Shown piece after piece: positions 1-5,995 of a DNA stretch of 6,520 nt (positions are counted from its first letter, which is position 1; each line of letters starts with the position of its first letter). The translations under genes were made by a program, and so were the position numbers. Source of the stretch: UBA9647 sp035506075 (lineage in GTDB: Bacteria > Bacteroidota > Ignavibacteria > UBA10030); assembly GCA_035506075.1 (NCBI GenBank), contig DATJQB010000270.1, forward strand, positions 1 to 6,520, in the 5' to 3' direction. A model generated the notes under the pieces. That model was not told the origin of the DNA and did no database searches. It saw only the letters and a program-made list of their open reading frames with translations.

Positions 1-469
1 CAGAATCCGACACGACGAGCACAGCAGCGCGCAGGGATTCTCCGGCGTCCCGCGCAAAATCGGATTTCCCTCCCCGTTTTTCGATGAGCGAAATCCCGGC
101 GATCTCCATGCTTTTGTCGACGGGCTTGAGCATATCGTACAGCGTCAGGGCGGCAACAGTACAACCCGTCAACGCCTCCATCTCCACGCCGGTCCGGGCG
201 ATTGCCTTGACCTCAACCGTGACGTCAATTGTATTCTTGGAGAGCTCGAAGCGGCAATCGACATGATCGACAGGAATTGGGTGGCAGTATGGGATGATCT
301 GACTCGTGTTCTTGGCTGCCTGAATTGCTGCGACCTTTGCCACCGGCAAGGGATCACCCTTCGGTGCGCCACCTCCCCGGATCAGGTCAATGGTGGTTTC
401 ATTGAGCTTCAGGGTTGCACGCGCGACGGCGGATCGTGCATTGGCTGTCTTTGATGAAATGTCTCTCAT
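1..469 (-). CDS. moaC: Bifunctional molybdenum cofactor protein MoaC-MoaB (3' end outside window)
   Basis: The MoaC domain (cyclic pyranopterin monophosphate synthase) turns the MoaA product into cPMP in cytoplasmic molybdenum-cofactor synthesis. The minus-strand frame stays open from the ATG at 469-467 to the window edge, giving 156 visible codons. MoaC hallmarks are KGDP (37-40), IIPYCHP (58-64), RTGVEMEALT (92-101), YDMLK (111-115) and EKRGGKSD (130-137). By recall of the E. coli protein, the catalytic residues D17, R26, K51, K67, H77, E114 and K131 correspond to D3, R12, K37, K53, H63, E98 and K115 here, so all appear kept. A lone MoaC would end near residue 140. Instead the frame continues through a short linker into RAAVLVVSDS, which resembles the first strand of MoaB/MogA. 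This matches the known MoaC-MoaB fusion family, where the second domain handles adenylylation of molybdopterin. That domain is inferred from only about ten residues. The ATG is the first start codon after an in-frame stop at 508-506 and has no clear Shine-Dalgarno. Confidence 0.93.
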   Translation of the reverse strand, partial: MRDISSKTANARSAVARATLKLNETTIDLIRGGGAPKGDPLPVAKVAAIQAAKNTSQIIPYCHPIPVDHVDCRFELSKNTIDVTVEVKAIARTGVEMEALTGCTVAALTLYDMLKPVDKSMEIAGISLIEKRGGKSDFARDAGESLRAAVLVVSDS

Positions 470-480
470 ATGCTCGTGCG

Positions 481-509
481 AATATACTGAGAAAACAACA
501 AAGAGTCAG
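481..509 (-). promoter_or_regulatory. Candidate promoter of the moaC-moaB gene
   Basis: Read on the minus strand there is CTGACT at 509-504 (4 of 6 against TTGACA), a 17-bp spacer, and TATATT at 486-481 (5 of 6 against TATAAT). The same -10 region reads TATATTCG at 486-479, one mismatch from the Bacteroidota -7 element TAnnTTTG. Either reading puts transcription start at about 474-472, only a few bases before the ATG at 469. The transcript would be leaderless or nearly so, which agrees with the missing ribosome-binding site. This is pattern matching only, with no measured start site. Confidence 0.4.
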
Positions 510-537
510 GAACAGTTCGTTCCACACCTGCCGTTCG

Positions 538-572
538 TTTCTGGAAAGTCTGGCGATTTTTTTTTATTTTTG
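538..572 (+). promoter_or_regulatory. Candidate acnA promoter with T-rich tract
   Basis: TATTTTTG at 565-572 fits the Bacteroidota -7 consensus TAnnTTTG at every fixed position. A weak partner, TTTCTGG at 538-544, lies 20 bp upstream, where the TTTG-type -33 box would be expected. A run of nine T (557-565) leads into the element. Transcription would start near 579 and leave a leader of about 55 bases before acnA. The T-tract makes chance matches to the -7 motif more likely, and no good sigma-70 hexamer pair was seen in the same place. Confidence 0.35.
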
Positions 573-634
573 ATTTCCACGCAGCTGAAGAGTCTGCGAG
601 TCTACGATCATGATCCAGAGAGCCAGGAGGAACG

Positions 635-3409
635 ATGCCATTGAAGGATAGCTTTCAAACGAAGACAACTGTGACAGTTTCGGGCAAGGCATATTCCATT
701 GTCTCCCTTAAGCGGCTGGAACGATCCTTTCCCAGACAGCTCGAAAGACTCCCGATTTCACTGAAGATTCTCCTCGAAAACCTCCTCCGCCAGGAAGATG
801 CACGCGTCGTTCGCAAGGAGGACATCGAAGCTCTCATCAACTGGGACGCGAAGGCAACACCGGACAAGGAGATCGCGTTCATGCCCGCCCGTGTGCTTCT
901 CCAGGATTTTACAGGCGTCCCCTGCGTCGTCGATCTCGCGGTGATGCGCGATGCCATGGTAAAGATGGGTGGAGACCCTGCGAAAATCAACCCGCTGCAG
1001 CAGGTGGACCTCGTCATCGACCACTCTGTGCAGGTGGATGAATTCGGCAGCGGCTCGTCGTTCACGTCGAACGTGGAACGGGAATTCGGCAGGAACATGG
1101 AGCGCTATGCGTTCCTCCGGTGGGGACAACAGGCGTTCAAGAATTTCCGGGTTGTACCTCCCGGGACAGGCATCGTCCACCAGATTAATCTCGAGTACCT
1201 GGCACGAACGGTTTTCACAAATCACGTGAACGGCGAATTGTGGGCCTATCCCGACACGCTTGTCGGAACCGACTCGCACACGACAATGATCAACGGCCTC
1301 GGTGTCCTCGGCTGGGGTGTCGGCGGAATTGAGGCAGAGGCTGCGATGCTCGGCCAGTCCATTTCGATGCTGATCCCGCAGGTTGTCGGTTTCAGGCTGA
1401 AGGGCACACTGCGCCCCGGAGCGACGGCGACCGACCTGGTTCTCACAGCGACACAGATGCTACGGAAGCACGGCGTTGTCGGAAAATTCGTTGAGTTCTT
1501 TGGCGCCGGCCTGTCGAGTCTCTCTCTTGCCGATCGCGCAACCATCGCAAACATGGCGCCGGAGTACGGCGCAACCATGGGATTCTTCCCCGTCGACCAG
1601 GAAACGATCAACTTTCTGAAATTCACAGGAAGAAGTTCAGAGCTTGTCTCGCTCGTCGAAGCATACTGCAAAGAGCAGGGAATATTCCACTCTCCCGGCA
1701 GCGCTGAGCCGGAGTTCAGCAGCACGCTCGAGCTTGACCTCTCCACGGTCGAGCCCAGTCTCGCCGGACCGAAGCGACCTCAGGATCGCGTGACGTTGTC
1801 ACAATCGAAACCGTCGTACCGCAAGGCGCTTGTGGAGATGCTCGAATTGAAGGGCGCACAACTCGATAAGGATGCCTCCGGCAAGTGGATCCAGAGCGCG
1901 TCCGAGCAGCAAGACAATACACTCCCGGAGAATTTTACCGGAGCGGTGTCGAAATCCGCTCCCGTGCAGCAAGAAGGATCCTCGTATCAACTTGCCAATG
2001 GTTCCGTCGTCATCGCAGCGATCACGAGTTGTACGAACACTTCGAATCCATCGGTCATGATCGCGGCCGGTCTTCTCGCCCGCAAGGCGGTGCAGAAAGG
2101 ACTCAAGACGAAGCCGTGGGTGAAAACGAGCCTCGCTCCCGGATCGAAAGTCGTCACCGACTATTTGCGTGAAGCCAGACTCAACACCTCACTGGATAGT
2201 TTGGGATTTAACCTCGTTGGCTACGGTTGCACGACCTGCATCGGCAACAGCGGTCCGCTCCCGGATGCAATCGGAAAAGCAATCCAGGAGAACGATCTCC
2301 TGGCAGTTTCGGTCCTGTCCGGGAACAGGAACTTTGAAGGGCGCGTACATGCCCAGGTTCGTGCAAACTATCTCGCCTCACCCCCGCTGGTCGTCGCGTA
2401 CGCTCTTGCCGGTACGATGGATATCGACCTTCAGCGCGATCCGATCGGCAATGGGAGCGACGGAACACCGGTCTACCTTCGTGACATCTGGCCCACGCCC
2501 GAAGAGGTCGAGTCGACGATTCGTTCGTGCGTCAAGTCCGAGATGTTTCACAACGAGTACGCCAACGTCTTCGACGGCGGGAAAGAGTGGCAGGGACTGC
2601 CTGTGCCGACGGGAGCACGCTACTCGTGGGATGAGAGCTCGACGTACATCAAAGCAGCCCCGTACTTCGAGGATCTACCGCGAGACCCGAAGCCGGTCCA
2701 GGACATCAAGGGTGCGAGGGTTCTCGCGTTGCTTGGAGATTCCGTGACCACGGATCACATCTCGCCTGCCGGTTCGATCGCAGCTGCGAGCCCGGCCGCA
2801 AAATATCTGAACGGAAAAGGAGTCGAGAAGAAGGATTTCAACCAGTACGGTGCGCGCCGCGGCAACCACGAAATCATGATGCGGGGAACATTTGCCAACG
2901 TGCGCCTTCGGAATTTTCTTGCACCAGGGACCGAAGGTGGCTGGACAATTCATCCATCTTCAAAAGAACCGGTGTCGATCTTTGATGCGGCCATGAAATA
3001 CAAGGACGAGCAAGTCCCCCTTATCATCATTGCCGGCAAGGAATACGGATCTGGTTCGTCACGTGATTGGGCCGCGAAAGGGCCCCGCTTGCTTGGCGTT
3101 CGGGCCGTGATCGCCGAGAGTTTTGAGAGAATACATCGCAGCAATCTCGTGGGAATGGGAGTTCTCCCCCTGCAATTCGAGGAAGGTCAGAACTTCAAAT
3201 CTCTCGGTCTGACGGGCTTCGAAACCTACTCCATCGAGGGGATCGCAAGCGGCCTCCAGCCGAGACAGACGCTGACGGTCAAAGCGACCTCAACCGATGG
3301 TTCCACGAAGACATTCAACGTGATCTCGAGGATTGACACGCCGAACGAAGTCGATTACTACAAACATGACGGCATCCTTCAGTTCGTCCTTCGATCGCTA
3401 CTGAAGTGA
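635..3409 (+). CDS. acnA: Aconitate hydratase A (IRP1/AcnA-type aconitase)
   Basis: This is the cytoplasmic [4Fe-4S] enzyme that interconverts citrate and isocitrate through cis-aconitate in the TCA cycle. It has 924 residues against about 890 for E. coli AcnA. The three cluster cysteines are C466 (ITSCTNTSNPSV) and C532/C535 (GCTTCIGNSG). Other hallmarks are TDSHTTMINGLGVLGWGVGG (212-231), the swivel-domain start GDSVTTDHISPAGSI (701-715), QYGARRGNHEIMMRGTFANV (737-756) and the active-site loop YGSGSSRDWAAKGPRLLGVR (804-823). Domains 1-3 therefore come first, then a linker, then the C-terminal swivel domain, as in the family. The stretch around 405-455 before the first cysteine is Ser/Gln/Lys-rich, poorly conserved and probably accounts for part of the extra length. 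The start is well set by AGGAGG at 625-630, four bases before the ATG. The gene is divergent from moaC-moaB and has 111 bp before the next gene. No frameshift or missing key residue was seen. Confidence 0.98.
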   Translation: MPLKDSFQTKTTVTVSGKAYSIVSLKRLERSFPRQLERLPISLKILLENLLRQEDARVVRKEDIEALINWDAKATPDKEIAFMPARVLLQDFTGVPCVVDLAVMRDAMVKMGGDPAKINPLQQVDLVIDHSVQVDEFGSGSSFTSNVEREFGRNMERYAFLRWGQQAFKNFRVVPPGTGIVHQINLEYLARTVFTNHVNGELWAYPDTLVGTDSHTTMINGLGVLGWGVGGIEAEAAMLGQSISMLIPQVVGFRLKGTLRPGATATDLVLTATQMLRKHGVVGKFVEFFGAGLSSLSLADRATIANMAPEYGATMGFFPVDQETINFLKFTGRSSELVSLVEAYCKEQGIFHSPGSAEPEFSSTLELDLSTVEPSLAGPKRPQDRVTLSQSKPSYRKALVEMLELKGAQLDKDASGKWIQSASEQQDNTLPENFTGAVSKSAPVQQEGSSYQLANGSVVIAAITSCTNTSNPSVMIAAGLLARKAVQKGLKTKPWVKTSLAPGSKVVTDYLREARLNTSLDSLGFNLVGYGCTTCIGNSGPLPDAIGKAIQENDLLAVSVLSGNRNFEGRVHAQVRANYLASPPLVVAYALAGTMDIDLQRDPIGNGSDGTPVYLRDIWPTPEEVESTIRSCVKSEMFHNEYANVFDGGKEWQGLPVPTGARYSWDESSTYIKAAPYFEDLPRDPKPVQDIKGARVLALLGDSVTTDHISPAGSIAAASPAAKYLNGKGVEKKDFNQYGARRGNHEIMMRGTFANVRLRNFLAPGTEGGWTIHPSSKEPVSIFDAAMKYKDEQVPLIIIAGKEYGSGSSRDWAAKGPRLLGVRAVIAESFERIHRSNLVGMGVLPLQFEEGQNFKSLGLTGFETYSIEGIASGLQPRQTLTVKATSTDGSTKTFNVISRIDTPNEVDYYKHDGILQFVLRSLLK

Positions 3410-3520
3410 ACAGCGGAGTTTCCGGCAGAACCCTTTTTCCGAAACGAGCATCACAATCAGACGAGTATGTGGCCCGTGCTTCAATCGGATGAGCAACCCA
3501 AATCTAAGGAGTGTTGAGCA

Positions 3521-3754
3521 ATGCCAGTGTTCGATTATACCTGTTCATCGTGCGGTAAGGCGTACGACGTCTATCACAAAACGCGCGAGGTCGTCGAAGA
3601 TGTCGTGTGCCCCAGCTGTGGTTCAAAGGAACACAAGAAGCTCTTCTCGACCGCCATGGTCTCCATGGGAGGCACATCGGCATCCACATCATCATCCGCG
3701 CCGCCTTGCGAAATGGGAGGCGGATGCTGCGGCGGCGCCTGCGGGTTGAACTAG
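3521..3754 (+). CDS. FmdB-family zinc-ribbon protein
   Basis: A 77-residue protein opening MPVFDYTCSSCG, the typical start of the FmdB/CxxC putative regulatory family. Two CxxC knuckles, C8/C11 and C30/C33 (CPSCGS), should hold one zinc ion. KKLFSTAMVSMGG (39-51) matches the usual continuation, where the ribbon ends in a Lys-Leu-hydrophobic strand. A Ser/Thr-rich linker (52-60) leads to a Cys/Gly tail with C63, C69, C70 and C74 (CCGGAC). The molecular role of this family is unsettled. The name comes from a gene near formamidase, and many members are simply called regulatory proteins. The start is supported by AAGGAG at 3506-3511, nine bases before the ATG. The gene lies 111 bp after acnA and only 15 bp before the rhodanese gene, so it is probably co-transcribed with the latter. 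Confidence 0.9.
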   Translation: MPVFDYTCSSCGKAYDVYHKTREVVEDVVCPSCGSKEHKKLFSTAMVSMGGTSASTSSSAPPCEMGGGCCGGACGLN

Positions 3755-3769
3755 GCTGATGGAATCCCT

Positions 3770-4156
3770 GTGAACGGACAAATCATCGCCTATGCCCTCC
3801 TTGCCGTCCTGGGCTTCTTCTACATACGCAGGATGTTGCGCGCGCGATCGGTGACCACGTATCGACCTTCGGAGGTTGACGAGAAACTCAGGAACGATCA
3901 TGGAACGTTTCTCCTGGACGTCCGCACTGAGAAAGAATGGAACCAGCAGCATATTAAAGGCGCCCACCACATCCCGCTGCACGAACTCGTCCGGCGCTCG
4001 TCGGAACTCGAGAAGCACAAGAACAGAGAAATCATCTGCTACTGCCAATCGGGTAACCGGAGTCTCACGGCAGCTCTTCGACTCAAGCACCTGGGCTTCA
4101 TGGTCGCACACATGAAAGGCGGCCTCGCTGAATGGAATTTCCAGAAGCTTCATTGA
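3770..4156 (+). CDS. Membrane-anchored single-domain rhodanese-like protein
   Basis: A 128-residue protein with an N-terminal hydrophobic helix (about 4-20, IIAYALLAVLGFFYI) followed by RRMLRAR. By the positive-inside rule this predicts a signal anchor with the catalytic domain in the cytoplasm. The rhodanese domain covers about 30-126: the CH2A-like motif LLDVRTEKEW (48-57), GAHHIPLHEL (64-73), the active-site loop CQSGNRS with catalytic Cys92 and Arg97, and the closing GGLAEW (117-122). Cys92 would carry a persulfide and transfer sulfane sulfur. The acceptor is unknown. The six-residue loop fits sulfur-transfer rhodaneses rather than Cdc25-like phosphatases, which have seven. A second cysteine, C90, sits two residues before the catalytic one. 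Translation must begin at the GTG at 3770, because the in-frame stop at 3752-3754 leaves no ATG upstream. The ribosome-binding site is weak, so reinitiation after the FmdB gene 15 bp upstream is plausible. Confidence 0.92.
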   Translation: MNGQIIAYALLAVLGFFYIRRMLRARSVTTYRPSEVDEKLRNDHGTFLLDVRTEKEWNQQHIKGAHHIPLHELVRRSSELEKHKNREIICYCQSGNRSLTAALRLKHLGFMVAHMKGGLAEWNFQKLH

Positions 4157-4240
4157 GGATCTTCCATCGGAACCGGGCGATCTGTACCCTGACGGGATTC
4201 ATCGGGCGGACGGATGGGGAACAGTTTTCTTCAACCTGAG

Positions 4241-4257
4241 TCCTGTTATTCACAGGA
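4241..4257 (+). promoter_or_regulatory. Inverted repeat covering the DUF302 gene's ribosome-binding site
   Basis: The sequence TCCTGT-TATTC-ACAGGA is a perfect 6-bp inverted repeat around a 5-base centre. Its right arm contains the AGGA of the Shine-Dalgarno AGGAG (4254-4258) used by the DUF302 gene, and its left arm contains UCCU, which is complementary to it. As RNA it could form a hairpin that hides the ribosome-binding site. As DNA it could be a small dyad operator. A 6-bp stem is short and could occur by chance. The positional overlap with the ribosome-binding site is what makes it worth listing. Confidence 0.35.
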
Positions 4258-4261
4258 GAAC

Positions 4262-4651
4262 ATGATGACGTACGGAATGTCGAAAGAAGTCTCTCTTTCC
4301 TACGATGCGGCGATCGAGAAGCTTGCGGAGGAATTGAAGAAGGAAGGGTTTGGCATCCTGACATCGATTGATGTCAAGGAAACTTTGAAGAAGAAACTGG
4401 ATGTCGATGTTCAGAAGTACATCATTCTGGGGGCGTGCAATCCGCCCTTTGCATACCGGGCACTGCAGGCAGAAGAACAAATCGGATTATTGCTCCCGTG
4501 CAACGTAATCGTCTATGAAAAAGCCGGAAAGACAATCGTCGGCGTGTTCGACCCGATGTCCATGATGGCCCTGCTTGACAATGCTGCGATCAAACCCATT
4601 GCCGAGGAAATCACGCTGAGACTTTCCCGGGTGCTCCAGGCAATCAACTAA
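4262..4651 (+). CDS. DUF302 domain protein
   Basis: A 129-residue soluble protein consisting of little more than one DUF302 domain. Visible family signs are YGMSKEVSLSYDAAIEK near the start, EGFGILTSIDVKETLKKKL (28-46), LGACNPPFAYRAL (56-68) and GLLLPCNVIVYE (75-86), followed by FDPMSMM (97-102). Two cysteines, C59 in GACNP and C80 in LPCNV, lie in the most conserved stretches. DUF302 proteins have solved structures, but to my knowledge no settled reaction. Some are linked by context to redox or sulfur chemistry, which is inference. The frame is open further up to an ATG at 4214, but that adds 16 unconserved residues. AGGAG at 4254-4258 fits a start at 4262, three bases on, or at the adjacent ATG at 4265, six bases on. 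The stop overlaps the stop of the opposite-strand TPR gene by 4 bp. A gap of 105 bp follows the rhodanese gene, so it may have its own promoter. Confidence 0.88.
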   Translation: MMTYGMSKEVSLSYDAAIEKLAEELKKEGFGILTSIDVKETLKKKLDVDVQKYIILGACNPPFAYRALQAEEQIGLLLPCNVIVYEKAGKTIVGVFDPMSMMALLDNAAIKPIAEEITLRLSRVLQAIN

Positions 4652-5325
4652 CCTCCCTCACGTCCCATCTCACGAAGTTCATCTTCCGCGTTCTTTGCGT
4701 ATTGTGATTCCGGAAAAATCTTGATCGCGCGGTTGAACAGCTCACGCGCACGATCGTAGTCATCCGCCTTTTTGTGCGCCACTCCGCCGTAATAAAGAAT
4801 GAGAACTTTCAACTCCTTTGACTGCTCCTGGAAATCAGGCCTTCGAAGAAGGATGATGAAATCTTCGAGCGCTTTCGGCAGTCGTCCCGCGTAGTCTGGC
4901 AATCCAAGTCCGTTAATTCCGCGTATGAGATGCACCATGAGGTTCGATTGGTCCAGTTCGACGGCCTTGTCAAGCTCGGCGCATCCCTCTCTCATATATT
5001 TCAGCTTGTTGGGGGGCCACCATGAATCGCGCCCTTCCATGGTGACGAGCGCACCATGGTACGCCATTGCGACCACGTTTGTCGAATCGAGCGAAAGCAA
5101 TCGGCCGAACATGCTGAGGCCTTTCTCGACTGCGTCGCCGTCTCCGGCCGCAGCCTTGTCATGATACAGCCGACCCAGGTCCATCAGCAATGAAGCATCA
5201 TTCGGATTGCTCTTCAGGCGAACTTCGAGATCTTTGATTTTGTCCTGCGGGGCGAACAACGGGGATGCGTAGGCGGAAGCAATGAGCACGAACAAAGGAA
5301 TAACGATTCGCATCGAGCGCATCAT
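4648..5325 (-). CDS. Exported TPR-repeat protein, coupled to msrQ
   Basis: A 225-residue protein with a signal peptide: MMRSMR, a hydrophobic core at 7-18, and a good signal-peptidase site AYA|S after residue 20. The mature part is predicted to be all helical, with about three to four TPR-like units: 43-80 (LLMDLGRLYHDKAAAGDGDA onward), 85-128 (AYHGALVTMEG to ELDQSN), 130-163, and 173-207 (LYYGGVAHKKADDYDRARELFNRAIKIFP), the last being closest to consensus. TPRs bind peptides or partner proteins and give no catalytic clue. The ATG at 5325-5323 overlaps the msrQ TGA as ATGA, so it is translationally coupled and the third gene of the msrP-msrQ unit. ATG codons at residues 2 and 5 are alternative starts. 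Its location outside the cytoplasmic membrane matches that of MsrP, so a role in presenting or sensing oxidised proteins is conceivable, but this rests on operon position only. It is not a standard MsrPQ subunit that I recognise. Confidence 0.85.
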   Translation of the reverse strand: MMRSMRIVIPLFVLIASAYASPLFAPQDKIKDLEVRLKSNPNDASLLMDLGRLYHDKAAAGDGDAVEKGLSMFGRLLSLDSTNVVAMAYHGALVTMEGRDSWWPPNKLKYMREGCAELDKAVELDQSNLMVHLIRGINGLGLPDYAGRLPKALEDFIILLRRPDFQEQSKELKVLILYYGGVAHKKADDYDRARELFNRAIKIFPESQYAKNAEDELREMGREGG

Positions 5326-5984
5326 GAGGCACCATCAAGTTCCTGAGCAACGACGGCTGAACGATTTGACTTCGGCCTCGCTTTCCTGATCTTTCCGCGA
5401 ATATAGTCCCACAGGCGGAAGAGCAGAAGTACAGCGACAACAGCGCCATATCTGAGCGGCCGGCTCGTATCAGCTTTTACAAGCCAAAGATAGTGAAATA
5501 CACCAAAGAGTGCCACGGCATAGACGAGACGATGCAGAGCCGTCCATCGCTTGCCTCCCATCCATCGCAGAACGCGCTGGGGGGAAGTAACAGCGAGCGG
5601 GATCATCATCACAAAGGCAGCGAAACCGACTGTTATGAACGGACGTTTGGCGACATCCTTGAGAATTTCGTCGAACGCAAAGAACTGATCGAGGTACACG
5701 TACGTCATGAAATGCAGGAATCCGTAAAAAAAGGCAAAGAGCCCCGCCATTCGCCTGAATCTCGCGAACCTTGACCAGCCTGTGATCTTGCGAAGAGGAG
5801 TAATGGAGAGCGTAATGACGATGAAGCGAAGAGTCCAAACGCCGGTTTCCTCAGTGATATCCTTGATCGGATTTGCGCTCAGCGTGCCCATCTCCGCCCC
5901 ATAGAGAAGAGAGCCAAGGGGGATAAGCGCGAGGAGAAACACCACGCCCTTGATGAGCCCGATTTCCCATTGAGCTTTTGTCAT
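5322..5984 (-). CDS. msrQ: MsrQ, haem-binding membrane subunit of the MsrPQ methionine sulfoxide reductase system (YedZ)
   Basis: An inner-membrane b-type haem protein that passes electrons from the quinone pool to periplasmic MsrP for repair of methionine sulfoxide. Its 220 residues compare with 211 in E. coli. About six hydrophobic helices can be seen, roughly 11-28, 48-62, 79-98, 116-133, 150-168 and 178-194. Conserved points are GVWTLRFIVITLSITPLR (48-65), with the ITPLR turn, RRMAGLFAFFYGFLHF (77-92), KRWTALHRLVY (145-155) and FHYLWLVK (163-170). Candidate haem ligands are H91, H151 and H164, matching the three family histidines. The C-terminal tail (195-220) is basic then polar and not conserved. 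The gene begins 11 bp after the msrP stop and its stop overlaps the TPR start by 4 bp, so the three genes form one operon. The ribosome-binding site is poor, which suggests coupling to msrP translation. This is the YedZ member of the ferric-reductase-like transmembrane superfamily. Confidence 0.95.
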   Translation of the reverse strand: MTKAQWEIGLIKGVVFLLALIPLGSLLYGAEMGTLSANPIKDITEETGVWTLRFIVITLSITPLRKITGWSRFARFRRMAGLFAFFYGFLHFMTYVYLDQFFAFDEILKDVAKRPFITVGFAAFVMMIPLAVTSPQRVLRWMGGKRWTALHRLVYAVALFGVFHYLWLVKADTSRPLRYGAVVAVLLLFRLWDYIRGKIRKARPKSNRSAVVAQELDGAS

Positions 5985-5995
5985 CGCGGTCTGGA

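Noticed and set aside
390..644. Plus-strand open frame of 84 residues across the moaC start and the divergent intergenic region
   Set aside because: It is antisense to the well-supported MoaC domain, resembles no family and ends inside the acnA start. A shadow frame.
758..1279. Minus-strand open frame of 173 residues opposite acnA
   Set aside because: It is fully antisense to conserved aconitase sequence, with an Arg/His-rich shadow composition and no family likeness. The same holds for the other long frames within acnA, including plus-strand 2169-2747 and minus-strand 1246-1746.
3410..3520. Possible acnA terminator: CGGA-GTT-TCCG followed by CCCTTTTT
   Set aside because: The stem is only 4 bp and the T-run starts about nine bases after it, too weak and too far for an intrinsic terminator. 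No convincing promoter was found in this gap either.
3692..4153. Minus-strand open frame of 153 residues opposite the rhodanese gene
   Set aside because: It is antisense to a clear rhodanese domain, with no recognisable motif.
4157..4213. Small dyad TTCC-ATC-GGAA after the rhodanese stop (4162-4172)
   Set aside because: A 4-bp stem without a following T-tract is likely chance.
4214..4261. Longer DUF302 start at ATG 4214
   Set aside because: The 16 added residues are unlike the family N-terminus, and a good AGGAG sits directly before the ATG pair at 4262/4265.
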